The notes below the pieces were generated by a model. The model did no database searches and was not told the DNA's origin. It worked only from the letters and a program-made list of their open reading frames with translations. A program made the position numbers and the translations under genes. From Bacteroidales bacterium (GTDB lineage Bacteria > Bacteroidota > Bacteroidia > Bacteroidales > UBA932), in contig JAGAIM010000072.1 of assembly GCA_017626555.1 (NCBI GenBank), positions 124,001-188,000 of the forward strand: DNA of 64,000 nucleotides. Direction: 5' to 3'. Of this stretch, positions 56,497 through 64,000 are shown piece after piece (position 1 is the first letter of the stretch; every line of letters begins with the position of its first letter).

Positions 56497-58152
56497 TTAG
56501 AATCCTCGTGTCGGGAACTGTCTGATCAGGTTGATCAGTTCTCTGTCGTGGTTATATCTTACTTCGCATTCATTATTGAAGAACATAGTTGCTCCTTCGG
56601 AACAATTGTATGTCGGCCATTCCGGCAATTTCTCAGTGTTCGGATCGCCTGTGCGTGCGAAGTTGATCCACGACTGGCTCATCACATCTGCCAGTTTCAT
56701 CGCTCCGGTGCCGCCGCCTGTCATAGACGCGTGGACATCAGCATTGTTGAACACAAACGGTATCTCCATACAGTGAGTGCTTCTGAGAATTCCGTCCAGC
56801 ACAGGAGATTCCCAGGCGAACATATACATATATACCGGAGCGCCACCCTGACGTGACTTGAGTCCAGCCTGTTCGATTGCACTTGGGCGGAAGATGAAAT
56901 CCGTGTCAATCAGGTCTTTAGGCTCGTATCCAGGGTATGTATTCTCGAAAAGTTCTAAAAATTCGTCAGTCCTGTCACCATATCTGGACTTCAGATATTC
57001 AACAGCGGCATCCTGATTTATGATCCGCAACTGAGGAACATATGTACTCATACTGAACTCGTGTATGGTCGTGCCTATCAGCATCGGGATATCCTTGGAC
57101 TGCTCGGGAGCCTGAGGGTCGAAAGGCTGACGTGGAAGAACCGAGCCGTCCACTGTCGGTGCCCATCCGAATATGAAGGATGCGAAACCCTGCTTTTCGG
57201 CTTCAGGCTTGAGCCGTGCTATGACCTTCTCACCGGCAGCAAGAAGATTCTCAAATGGTACTTTTGAAATTTCGTCAATTCGGCAAGGTGTGATGCCGAG
57301 TTCTTCGACTACCGCAGCACCGATCCTGCGGGACCATCGGCTGTCCATTGTCCTGAGCATCGCACCGCTCTGGACGATTGCCTTATGGAATTTCCCTTTC
57401 GCTGCAGGAGTTGCAAGCAGTGTCGAAACTTTTCCTCCTCCGCCGGATTGTCCGAAAATCGTTACATTGGATGCATCACCGCCGAAGTTCGCGATGTTAT
57501 CCTGAACCCATTCGAGCGCTGCAACAAGGTCGAGAAGGCCTGAATTCCCTGAATGTGCATATTTCTCACCGTATGCCGAAAGGTCGAGGAATCCAAGTAC
57601 ATTCAGTCGGTGATTCAATGTCACAACGACAACATCACCCTTCTCAGCAAGGTTCCTGCCGTCATACGAAGGCAGTTCCTGACCAGATCCGGCTGAATAT
57701 CCGCCTCCGTGGAGCCATACCATCACCGGGCGTTTCTTCCCATCGTTGATCCCCGGTGTCCATATATTCACTCTGAGACAATCCTCGTCGGGGAAACCAT
57801 CGTTCCAGTTGAAGGAGAATGCCTGCTCGTCGCTGTACCAGCCCATACGCTTGCCTTGCGGACAAGTAGGGCCGTACGCCCTGCAACTGCGCACTCCTTC
57901 CCACTTGTCTGCCGGAACGGGAGGCATAAATCTCTCGGCTTTTGCATAAGGGATTCCTTTATAAGTGAAAATGCCGTTATCTATGTAGCCGGCTACACTT
58001 CCACCAGTTGTCTGTGCAAGAGTCGCTTCTGCGGATGTCTGCAATTCCGCGCTTCTGGCTTTGCATCCGACTTCACGGTTCTTGGTCGCCTGACAGCATC
58101 CTACGGATGAAAGCAGGACTATGGCCAGCGGTAACAGGATTCTGGTTCTCAT
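56497..58152 (-). CDS. Type-B carboxylesterase, first gene of the PUL operon
   Basis: The 551-residue protein has a lipoprotein-like signal (Cys19 in SVGC). It is a type-B (para-nitrobenzyl-esterase-like) alpha/beta-hydrolase: oxyanion HGGGYSAGSG (148-157), 'EDCLRVNIWTP', and nucleophile Ser236 in FGQSGGGG. The usual elbow is GESAGG, so Gln and Gly replace Glu and Ala; variants occur in bacterial members. The catalytic His is probably in 'STHCMEIPFVF'. It begins the operon, ahead of susC, which is unusual because esterases normally follow susCD. Confidence 0.9.
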   Translation of the reverse strand: MRTRILLPLAIVLLSSVGCCQATKNREVGCKARSAELQTSAEATLAQTTGGSVAGYIDNGIFTYKGIPYAKAERFMPPVPADKWEGVRSCRAYGPTCPQGKRMGWYSDEQAFSFNWNDGFPDEDCLRVNIWTPGINDGKKRPVMVWLHGGGYSAGSGQELPSYDGRNLAEKGDVVVVTLNHRLNVLGFLDLSAYGEKYAHSGNSGLLDLVAALEWVQDNIANFGGDASNVTIFGQSGGGGKVSTLLATPAAKGKFHKAIVQSGAMLRTMDSRWSRRIGAAVVEELGITPCRIDEISKVPFENLLAAGEKVIARLKPEAEKQGFASFIFGWAPTVDGSVLPRQPFDPQAPEQSKDIPMLIGTTIHEFSMSTYVPQLRIINQDAAVEYLKSRYGDRTDEFLELFENTYPGYEPKDLIDTDFIFRPSAIEQAGLKSRQGGAPVYMYMFAWESPVLDGILRSTHCMEIPFVFNNADVHASMTGGGTGAMKLADVMSQSWINFARTGDPNTEKLPEWPTYNCSEGATMFFNNECEVRYNHDRELINLIRQFPTRGF

Positions 58153-58179
58153 ATTGTGCTGTTTTTGTGGTTATATCTG

Positions 58180-58187
58180 CAAATTTC
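58180..58187 (-). promoter_or_regulatory. Candidate -7 box of the PUL operon
   Basis: GAAATTTG on the minus strand (58187-58180) matches TAnnTTTG at 5 of 6 fixed positions and lies 27 bp before the carboxylesterase ATG. A weaker operator-like word (58244-58219, 14 of 26 matches) ends 31 bp upstream of it. Confidence 0.4.
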
Positions 58188-58260
58188 GCTTTTATGCTTC
58201 AGACAGGCTTTCTGTTATGTGCTTTTCATTTTCCTTAGTGTTCAGGCTTGTTTTTCGATT

Positions 58261-58286
58261 TGTTCATTTGTTTTCATATTTGTTCA
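58261..58286 (-). promoter_or_regulatory. Operator copy 3 (best copy), upstream of the PUL operon and the hybrid regulator
   Basis: Read on the minus strand it is TGAACA-N14-TGAACA with GAAAAC at positions 12-17. It lies between the divergent PUL and regulator genes and matches the copy at 31229-31254 in 23 of 26 positions. A weaker second copy follows 42 bp downstream (58244-58219), four helical turns away. Confidence 0.7.
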
Positions 58287-58301
58287 AAAACTGTATTGAT
58301 G

Positions 58302-58332
58302 TTGATGGATTTGCGATTATTTGCTATCTTCG
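58302..58332 (+). promoter_or_regulatory. Promoter of the hybrid regulator gene
   Basis: TTG (58302-58304), a 20-bp spacer and TATCTTCG (58325-58332; one mismatch to TAnnTTTG) lie 21 bp before the ATG. Confidence 0.5.
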
Positions 58333-58353
58333 AAATAAATATGAATTTGACTT

Positions 58354-61300
58354 ATGATTAAAAGATGCTGTCTCGCGGTCTTGTTTATTATCATTCTGAC
58401 CTGTTGTTCCGAGCGTAATATAATAGTCGATTACGATGTCGAATCTCCTTTGATGGCCAATGATATTTCCAATCAGAAAGTTTCCTCTTTTGCGGAAGAT
58501 GCGCTAGGACATATATGGATCGGTACATTCCGTGGCCTGAACCGGTTCAATGTCCACGAATTTCATCAGCATTTCTGCACAGATGAAGCGAATACTCTCC
58601 CCGACAATCAGATCCAATGTCTTTTCAAGGATTCGCAGAACCGCCTCTGGGTCTCGACGGTAAACGGTATGGCGCTTTATACTGACCAGGACAGTTTCGA
58701 GCGTATTCCGATGGAGACTGTCAGCCGCAATTCGATACAGATTTTCGAAGATAAATCAGGCAGAGTCTTTATCAATACATCCATCTCGCTATGCGTTTTC
58801 GATGAAGAAAGAAGAGTCTTTACCGATGTGTTGCATCTGTTGGATAATTCATATTCGATGACGCGTCAGTGCTTCATCACACCAGGCGGTGATCTTATTG
58901 TGGCCGGTTCGTCAAACCTTAAGAAATATGACGTCCGGACTATGGAACTCAAAGACTCGGTCTCTTTACAGAATTATCCGGGATATTTCACTATGATGGA
59001 TGATGGCAGACTGTGGATGAGTTCGTATTCGGGACTTTCGATATATGATACCGATAAATCGAAGTTCGATGAACTGCCCAAAGTCATTTCTTCTCATCCG
59101 ATGATGGGGGGAGCAGCAGTCTCATATATATATCCGTACGGAGATTCGTCCATCCTCTTCAATACGGAAAAGAACGGACTGTTCCTGTATGACAAGGCAG
59201 AAGGTTCGTTCATACATCAGTCTGAAAAAGGTTTCCCTTTCACCGTACCTGATGTGAAGATAAACTGTATGTTCGAGGATTCGAGGAACAATCTCTGGAT
59301 AGGATCTTATGATCAGGGATATTATGTCATATATGACTATCAGGGACGCTTCAACAATGACAGTTGGCTGAAATCGAATCTTGGTCATAAATCGGTCGTG
59401 TCTGTTGACTGTGACAGCAAGGATAATCTCTGGATTTCTACTCTCAAGGACGGACTCTTCCTGTATAATGCTTCCTCCGGACTGTTCCGAAGGATCGATC
59501 TGAGGAAGATTTTCGGATTGGATGGAAATGATAAGGTGGATATAAGCAATGTGTTCGTTGACAGTGATGATGATATCTGGCTGACCGCCAGTGGGGGAAT
59601 TGCCAGGTGCAGTTTTGACGGAAGCGTCTTGACTGTTGACAACATCTGGCCTGTATTCTATCCTATTTCTATGTCTCAGGACAAGGATGGAAGAGTCTGG
59701 ATAGGGGCTCCGGGGGAACATATACATTATGTTTCACCGGAAGATGACAGTTTGCACAGCATCAGGACCCATACGTCCTACTATACCTTCACTCCTTATT
59801 GCCTGCCGTTGAGTGACGGTAATATACTCTCAGCCTCTTTTCAGCACGGCTTGTGTGAAATCGACGGACAGGAAATAAATGTCCGGCAGATCACTTTTGC
59901 TGAAGATGTCTGGAATAACTGTATCAAGAGGTCGGTCTTCGTCCCCTCCTGTATGTATCAGGATGATGATGGTACTGTGTGGATAGGTACTGTGGCAAAC
60001 GGCTTAATGAAGTATGATGGTTCATCGGATTCTTTGATGCCCGTATCCGGAACTCCTTGTCTGGATATAGCATCTATAGAAGAAGATCTTCAAGGCAATC
60101 TCTGGGTAAGCACCCAGTACGGACTTGGAAAATACGACAGGTCGTCCGGGAAATTCGTCAACTGGTATGCGAGTGATGGAATCGGTGGCAATCAGTTCTA
60201 TGACAGGGCCTCTTGCAGGCTTTCTGACGGAACTCTTGTATTCGGTGGAACCCACGGCCTTACGGTATTCAACCCTATAGATGTTACAACGCATCGTAAT
60301 GTGGCTGTGTATTTTGAAGACCTGAAGGTGCATAACAGGTTGATGCGCCCCGGTGTTGACAAGTGTATGGACAAGGCACTGCCGTTTAATCCTGAAATAA
60401 GGCTGAGTCACGAGCAGAATGGTTTCAGCATATCTTTTGCTGCGGTGGAATATGGCGAATACGAGAGAGTGGATTATATGTATAAACTGGAAGGCTTTGA
60501 CACTCATTGGATAGATGCCCACAATAACAGAGAAGCATATTATTCGAACATCCCGGCAGGCAGGTATGACTTCAAGGTAAGAGTTACAAATGCCGATTAT
60601 ACGGATGTTGTCGCCGAAAATTCCATCAGAGTGGTAATCGAGAAACCATTATGGCTTTCCTGGTGGGCCGTCTTGATATATATCCTGTGTATGTTCTTGA
60701 TAATCAATCGTATTACAAAACTGCGCAGGCAGATGAAGAATGAGAAATTAGCAAAACTTAAAGCACAGCAGGAAAAGGAGCAGGAAAAGAAGGTGAATCA
60801 GATGAATATGAGTTTCTTCGCCAATATATCCCACGAGTTCCGTACGCCTCTTACTATGATTTCTGGGCCGGTGACCCAGTTGCAGGAATCTTCCGGGATG
60901 ACTGTCGAAGATAAGAGGCTTCTGAATATCGTGCAGAGGAACATCAGGCGTATGCTCAGGCTTGTGAATCAACTGCTCGATTTCAATAAACTCGAAAACG
61001 ATACTCTTAAACTGAAGGTCAAACCTTTGGATCTGATTGCTCAGTTGAAGAATCTGACAGATATATTTCAGGTTACTGCCAATGAGAAAGGAGTCACTTT
61101 CCGTACATACGGTCTTGAAGATTCGCTGATGGTGTGGGCAGATGAAGACAAACTTGACAAGGTATGCTTCAATCTGCTGTCAAATGCAATGAAGTTCACT
61201 CAGGCAGGGGGCAAGGTAGAGTTCGGTCTGGATGTGATATCCAGAGATGAAGCAATGTCTTTCTTCGCATTGGGTGATAAGGATGTTGATATGCGTTATA

Positions 61301-62397
61301 TGAAGGTGGTGGTGAAGGATAGTGGTCAGGGAATACCTGATGATCAGCGCGAAAAGATATTTGAAAGATATTACCAACTTGATAATCAGACACGTGGAGG
61401 ATATAATTGGGGCACGGGAATAGGTCTTTATCTTGCCAAGTCTCTGGCGCAGATGCATCACGGATATCTGAAGGCTGGCAATCGCAAGGATGGTCCGGGT
61501 GCCGAATTTACTTTGATAATCCCGATATCGGAGTCTTCGTATTCGGAGTCTGAGAAATGTAATATGGGGGGGGCAGATATCGTCAGTCCGTATATGATGA
61601 GCAGCGTGAAATATACTGAACTCTCCCTGCCGGTTTCCGATAATGACAGAAAGAAGGTACTTCTTGTGGATGATGATGCGGATGTAATACATTATATGAA
61701 GGAACTCCTGGCTCCATATTATGATGTCCAGAGCAGATTTGATGCAGATTCTGCCTACACTCTTATGAAGGAAGAGGCCTTTGATGTCGTGATATCCGAT
61801 GTCGTGATGTCGGGAAAGAACGGATACGAACTATGTTGTCAGATAAAGGATAATATACAGATTTCCCATATCCCGGTGATACTTCTTACAGCCAAGGCTA
61901 CTGTAGAGGATCAGGTTCAGGGACTTGACTGCGGTGCAGATGCCTATGTTACAAAACCTTTTGAACCTCAATATCTTCTGGCTCTTATAAGTTCACAACT
62001 CAAGAATAGGGAGAAATTACGTGCCTTGCTCAGCGAGGCGACCGATATGGATAATCTTGAAGAAAATGTGCTCTCGCCTCAGGACAATGCGTTTATGTCA
62101 GAACTTTATCAGTTGATGGAGAAAGAACTGTCCAATACAGAACTGGATGTGGCCCGTATGACTGAAATGCTCCATATATCGCGTACCAAGTTCTATTATA
62201 AGGTAAAGGGACTTACCGGTGAGAATCCGAGTGTATTCTTTAAAAGGTACAAACTCAACAGGGCAGCCCAACTTCTGGGAGAGAGAAAATATAATGTGTC
62301 CGAGATCGCGGATATGACAGGCTTCAGCACACTTTCTCATTTCTCGACAAGTTTCAAGAAGCAGTTCGGCGTATCTCCTAGCGAGTATATCAAGTAG
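58354..62397 (+). CDS. Hybrid two-component system regulator (HTCS) of the PUL
   Basis: The 1347-residue protein has an N-terminal signal anchor, a periplasmic two-bladed beta-propeller built of Reg_prop repeats ('W[IV]GT...GL.....', about 45-650), a Y_Y_Y domain (about 665-760), a membrane helix near 764-786, a histidine kinase with His827 in NISHEFRTPLTMI and ATPase boxes, a receiver with Asp1149 in VVISDVVMSG, and a C-terminal AraC-type HTH (about 1240-1347). It senses an oligosaccharide in the periplasm and activates PUL promoters. It is divergent from the PUL operon across a 201-bp region with the operator. Confidence 0.96.
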   Translation: MIKRCCLAVLFIIILTCCSERNIIVDYDVESPLMANDISNQKVSSFAEDALGHIWIGTFRGLNRFNVHEFHQHFCTDEANTLPDNQIQCLFKDSQNRLWVSTVNGMALYTDQDSFERIPMETVSRNSIQIFEDKSGRVFINTSISLCVFDEERRVFTDVLHLLDNSYSMTRQCFITPGGDLIVAGSSNLKKYDVRTMELKDSVSLQNYPGYFTMMDDGRLWMSSYSGLSIYDTDKSKFDELPKVISSHPMMGGAAVSYIYPYGDSSILFNTEKNGLFLYDKAEGSFIHQSEKGFPFTVPDVKINCMFEDSRNNLWIGSYDQGYYVIYDYQGRFNNDSWLKSNLGHKSVVSVDCDSKDNLWISTLKDGLFLYNASSGLFRRIDLRKIFGLDGNDKVDISNVFVDSDDDIWLTASGGIARCSFDGSVLTVDNIWPVFYPISMSQDKDGRVWIGAPGEHIHYVSPEDDSLHSIRTHTSYYTFTPYCLPLSDGNILSASFQHGLCEIDGQEINVRQITFAEDVWNNCIKRSVFVPSCMYQDDDGTVWIGTVANGLMKYDGSSDSLMPVSGTPCLDIASIEEDLQGNLWVSTQYGLGKYDRSSGKFVNWYASDGIGGNQFYDRASCRLSDGTLVFGGTHGLTVFNPIDVTTHRNVAVYFEDLKVHNRLMRPGVDKCMDKALPFNPEIRLSHEQNGFSISFAAVEYGEYERVDYMYKLEGFDTHWIDAHNNREAYYSNIPAGRYDFKVRVTNADYTDVVAENSIRVVIEKPLWLSWWAVLIYILCMFLIINRITKLRRQMKNEKLAKLKAQQEKEQEKKVNQMNMSFFANISHEFRTPLTMISGPVTQLQESSGMTVEDKRLLNIVQRNIRRMLRLVNQLLDFNKLENDTLKLKVKPLDLIAQLKNLTDIFQVTANEKGVTFRTYGLEDSLMVWADEDKLDKVCFNLLSNAMKFTQAGGKVEFGLDVISRDEAMSFFALGDKDVDMRYMKVVVKDSGQGIPDDQREKIFERYYQLDNQTRGGYNWGTGIGLYLAKSLAQMHHGYLKAGNRKDGPGAEFTLIIPISESSYSESEKCNMGGADIVSPYMMSSVKYTELSLPVSDNDRKKVLLVDDDADVIHYMKELLAPYYDVQSRFDADSAYTLMKEEAFDVVISDVVMSGKNGYELCCQIKDNIQISHIPVILLTAKATVEDQVQGLDCGADAYVTKPFEPQYLLALISSQLKNREKLRALLSEATDMDNLEENVLSPQDNAFMSELYQLMEKELSNTELDVARMTEMLHISRTKFYYKVKGLTGENPSVFFKRYKLNRAAQLLGERKYNVSEIADMTGFSTLSHFSTSFKKQFGVSPSEYIK

Positions 62398-62507
62398 AAA
62401 AGTGCAGGGAACTTTGCAATAATTGTGAAAATATTACAATTTTTGTTATGGTTTGGCGCGTAGTTTGAGTATGGGCAGTCATTAGTGTATTAATAAACCC
62501 TTATACA

Positions 62508-62732
62508 ATGACTGCGATGAATAATTTTATTGAGGATTATCTGGACGATCCGGCTCAAGCCATATCTTCAGCACGTGAACGTGCAGACCACAGGTTTAGT
62601 CTTGACTGCTTTGTCGAAGAACATATATATAAGGAAATAGCATCTCCGGAGTTCCGTCTCTATGAGGCTATGATAATGTGTCCTGAAAATGAAATCACGC
62701 CACATACGAGCGATTTCGCTGTAGTGGCGTGA
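62508..62732 (+). CDS. Hypothetical 74-residue acidic protein
   Basis: The ORF (start at 62508, or at the second Met at 62517) encodes an acidic, apparently soluble peptide with MNNFIEDYLDDPAQAISS at its N-terminus and no signal or membrane segment. I recognise no domain. It stands alone between the HTCS gene and the MalY-like gene, without a clear promoter: an AATTTTTG at about 62440 differs from a -7 box by one base. It may be real, because the frame has balanced composition and no competing ORF. Confidence 0.4.
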   Translation: MTAMNNFIEDYLDDPAQAISSARERADHRFSLDCFVEEHIYKEIASPEFRLYEAMIMCPENEITPHTSDFAVVA

Positions 62733-62768
62733 TTCTGATGCCGCATATTAGAGTAGCAGACAACTTTT

Positions 62769-63944
62769 TCAGGTGCGTACTGCGCGGAGCAACTGCTGCA
62801 TAGCCCTGTTCAATATGCTACGTTGTGTACCGACATTGAGTCTCATAAAACCCTCTCCTCCCGGATTGAACATCTCGCCGTCGTTGAGAGCCAGACCTGC
62901 TTTGTTGGTAAAAAGATCATTCAAGGCCTCGTGGGACAGATTCAATGAACGGCAGTCAAGCCATACCAGGAAAGAAGCCTGAGGCCTCAAAGGTTTGATC
63001 TGCGGCATTTCCCTTGCACAGAAATCCTCGATGAATTCAATATTGCCTTCAAGATATCTGAGCATCTGCTGTCTCCAATCTTCTCCTTGGCTGAATGCGG
63101 CCATCGTGGCTATAGGAGCAAACAGGTGAGGTGCTCCCAACTCACTGGCCTCGATCCATTTGAAGAATCGCTCACGAAGTGCCGGATCTGGGACTATTGC
63201 GTATGAACTTACGATTCCGGCAATGTTGAAGGTCTTTGACGGTGCACCGAATGTGATGCTGCATTGCGCTGCTTCTGGAGATACGCTTGCAAAAGGAATA
63301 TGCTTGTTGCCGAAGAGTGCCATATCGCAGTGAATCTCGTCGGATATCACGATTATTCCACGATTGTGGCAGAATGATGCCAGTTTCTCCAATGTCTCAC
63401 GAGGCCATACTATTCCTCCAGGGTTGTGAGGATTGGACAGTATCAGCATACGGCATCTGTCATCGCAGACTGTTTCCAGATTCTCGAAATCCATTTCATA
63501 ATGCCCGTCAGGCATTTCGCGTAAAGGGTTGAATACCACTTCTCTACCGTTTTTCTGTGGCACCAGTCGGAAAGGATGATAGACTGGAGGCTGGATGATG
63601 ACCTTGTCATCCTTTTCCAGCAAGGCATTTATAGCCATACCGATTCCTTTGACTATGCCAGGAATGAATGTCATCCATTCGCATTCAGTCTGCCAACCGT
63701 GGCGCTCGGCTATCCACTTGCTGACGGTCGGCCAGTATTCCTCAGGCATAACGGTATATCCGAAAACAGGATGCTCCATTCTTTTGTGCAGAGCCTCTGT
63801 TATGAAATCAGGGGTCTCGAAGTCCATATCCGCCACCCAGAGAGGAATAAGGTCTTCTCTTCCGTAGATCTTCTTCAGAGCATCTGTCTTGAAGGCTCCG
63901 GATCCTCGACGGTCTGTCTCCTTGTCGAAATCATATATCTTCAT
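62769..63944 (-). CDS. MalY/PatB-type PLP-dependent cystathionine beta-lyase / aminotransferase
   Basis: The 391-residue fold-type I PLP enzyme has 'LILSNPHNPGGIVWPRETL', 'VISDEIHCDMALFG' and the PLP-binding lysine in 'TFGAPSKTFNIAG'. This spacing and the DEIHCD motif are typical of MalY/PatB C-S lyases, which release pyruvate, ammonia and a thiol from cystathionine or cysteine conjugates. MetC-like beta-lyase activity is likely. The C-terminal 'GEGFMRLNVGTQRS' contains the substrate-carboxylate arginine. Confidence 0.93.
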   Translation of the reverse strand: MKIYDFDKETDRRGSGAFKTDALKKIYGREDLIPLWVADMDFETPDFITEALHKRMEHPVFGYTVMPEEYWPTVSKWIAERHGWQTECEWMTFIPGIVKGIGMAINALLEKDDKVIIQPPVYHPFRLVPQKNGREVVFNPLREMPDGHYEMDFENLETVCDDRCRMLILSNPHNPGGIVWPRETLEKLASFCHNRGIIVISDEIHCDMALFGNKHIPFASVSPEAAQCSITFGAPSKTFNIAGIVSSYAIVPDPALRERFFKWIEASELGAPHLFAPIATMAAFSQGEDWRQQMLRYLEGNIEFIEDFCAREMPQIKPLRPQASFLVWLDCRSLNLSHEALNDLFTNKAGLALNDGEMFNPGGEGFMRLNVGTQRSILNRAMQQLLRAVRT

Positions 63945-63970
63945 ATCGGTTGTCAGTTTTTAGTGCTATG

Positions 63971-63978
63971 CAAATCTA
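63971..63978 (-). promoter_or_regulatory. -7 box of the MalY-like gene
   Basis: TAGATTTG on the minus strand (63978-63971) matches TAnnTTTG exactly and lies 26 bp before the ATG. The -33 region falls at the window edge. Confidence 0.55.
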
Positions 63979-64000
63979 ATCATTTTCCAGTCATTATGGC

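Noticed and set aside
58219..58244. Second full operator copy upstream of the PUL
   Set aside because: Only the first half (TGAACA and GGAAAA) matches well, 14 of 26 positions in total; its 31-bp distance to the candidate -7 box is suggestive but too weak to list as its own site.

Overview
The window looks like a chromosomal segment of a Bacteroidota bacterium, order Bacteroidales. The evidence is a SusC/SusD polysaccharide utilisation locus (PUL), a one-protein hybrid two-component regulator, several promoters with the Bacteroidota -7 box TAnnTTTG, and very little use of Shine-Dalgarno sequences apart from ribosomal protein genes. The genus cannot be read from the sequence; a gut or rumen lineage is a guess from the plant-glycan-type PUL.

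Layout. 1-3.6 kb: 3'-truncated AsmA-like envelope gene on the minus strand. 3.7-8.5 kb: plus-strand housekeeping genes (an ATPase with degenerate motifs, a sirtuin, rpsU, rplU, rpmA, serS, ruvC). 8.6-14.7 kb: two tandem paralogous outer-membrane beta-barrel receptors with Gly/Met-rich tracts. 14.7-20.1 kb: lnt (minus), then a LysE-type exporter, a DUF362 ferredoxin, a PASTA protein and an RluD-type pseudouridine synthase. 20.2-23.6 kb: an accessory unit of a 49-codon ORF, a large secreted lipoprotein with fimbrillin-like, LRR, thioredoxin-like and M64 peptidase parts, a palindromic repeat and a damaged XRE gene. 23.7-31.2 kb: RNase G, a 30-residue mS38-like protein, HU, lon, ung, coaD and a double-thioredoxin protein. 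31.3-39.5 kb: satellite carbohydrate-active genes (a CE1 esterase, two GH3 enzymes), an EFR1-type flavodoxin/ferredoxin, a decayed DUF418 gene and an AraC regulator. 39.5-58.2 kb: an 11-gene minus-strand PUL operon. 58.4-62.4 kb: the divergent hybrid regulator. 62.5-64 kb: a small ORF and a MalY/PatB C-S lyase.

How the genes work together. The PUL pairs SusC/SusD and a repeat-built surface lipoprotein with an unusual load of ester-cleaving enzymes: four CE1 esterases, one type-B carboxylesterase, a deacetylase/serine-hydrolase fusion, a membrane acyltransferase and a GH3 glucosidase/xylosidase, with no endo-glycanase. This suggests short, heavily acylated glycans or phenolic glycosides as substrate. 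A 26-bp direct-repeat element (TGAACA-N14-TGAACA with a GAAAAC core) lies upstream of the PUL operon, the satellite CE1 esterase at 31.3 kb and the GH3 gene at 37.2 kb. At the two satellite promoters it ends exactly 31 bp before the predicted -7 box. I propose that it is the operator of the hybrid regulator and joins three transcription units into one regulon; this is the most interesting signal I found.
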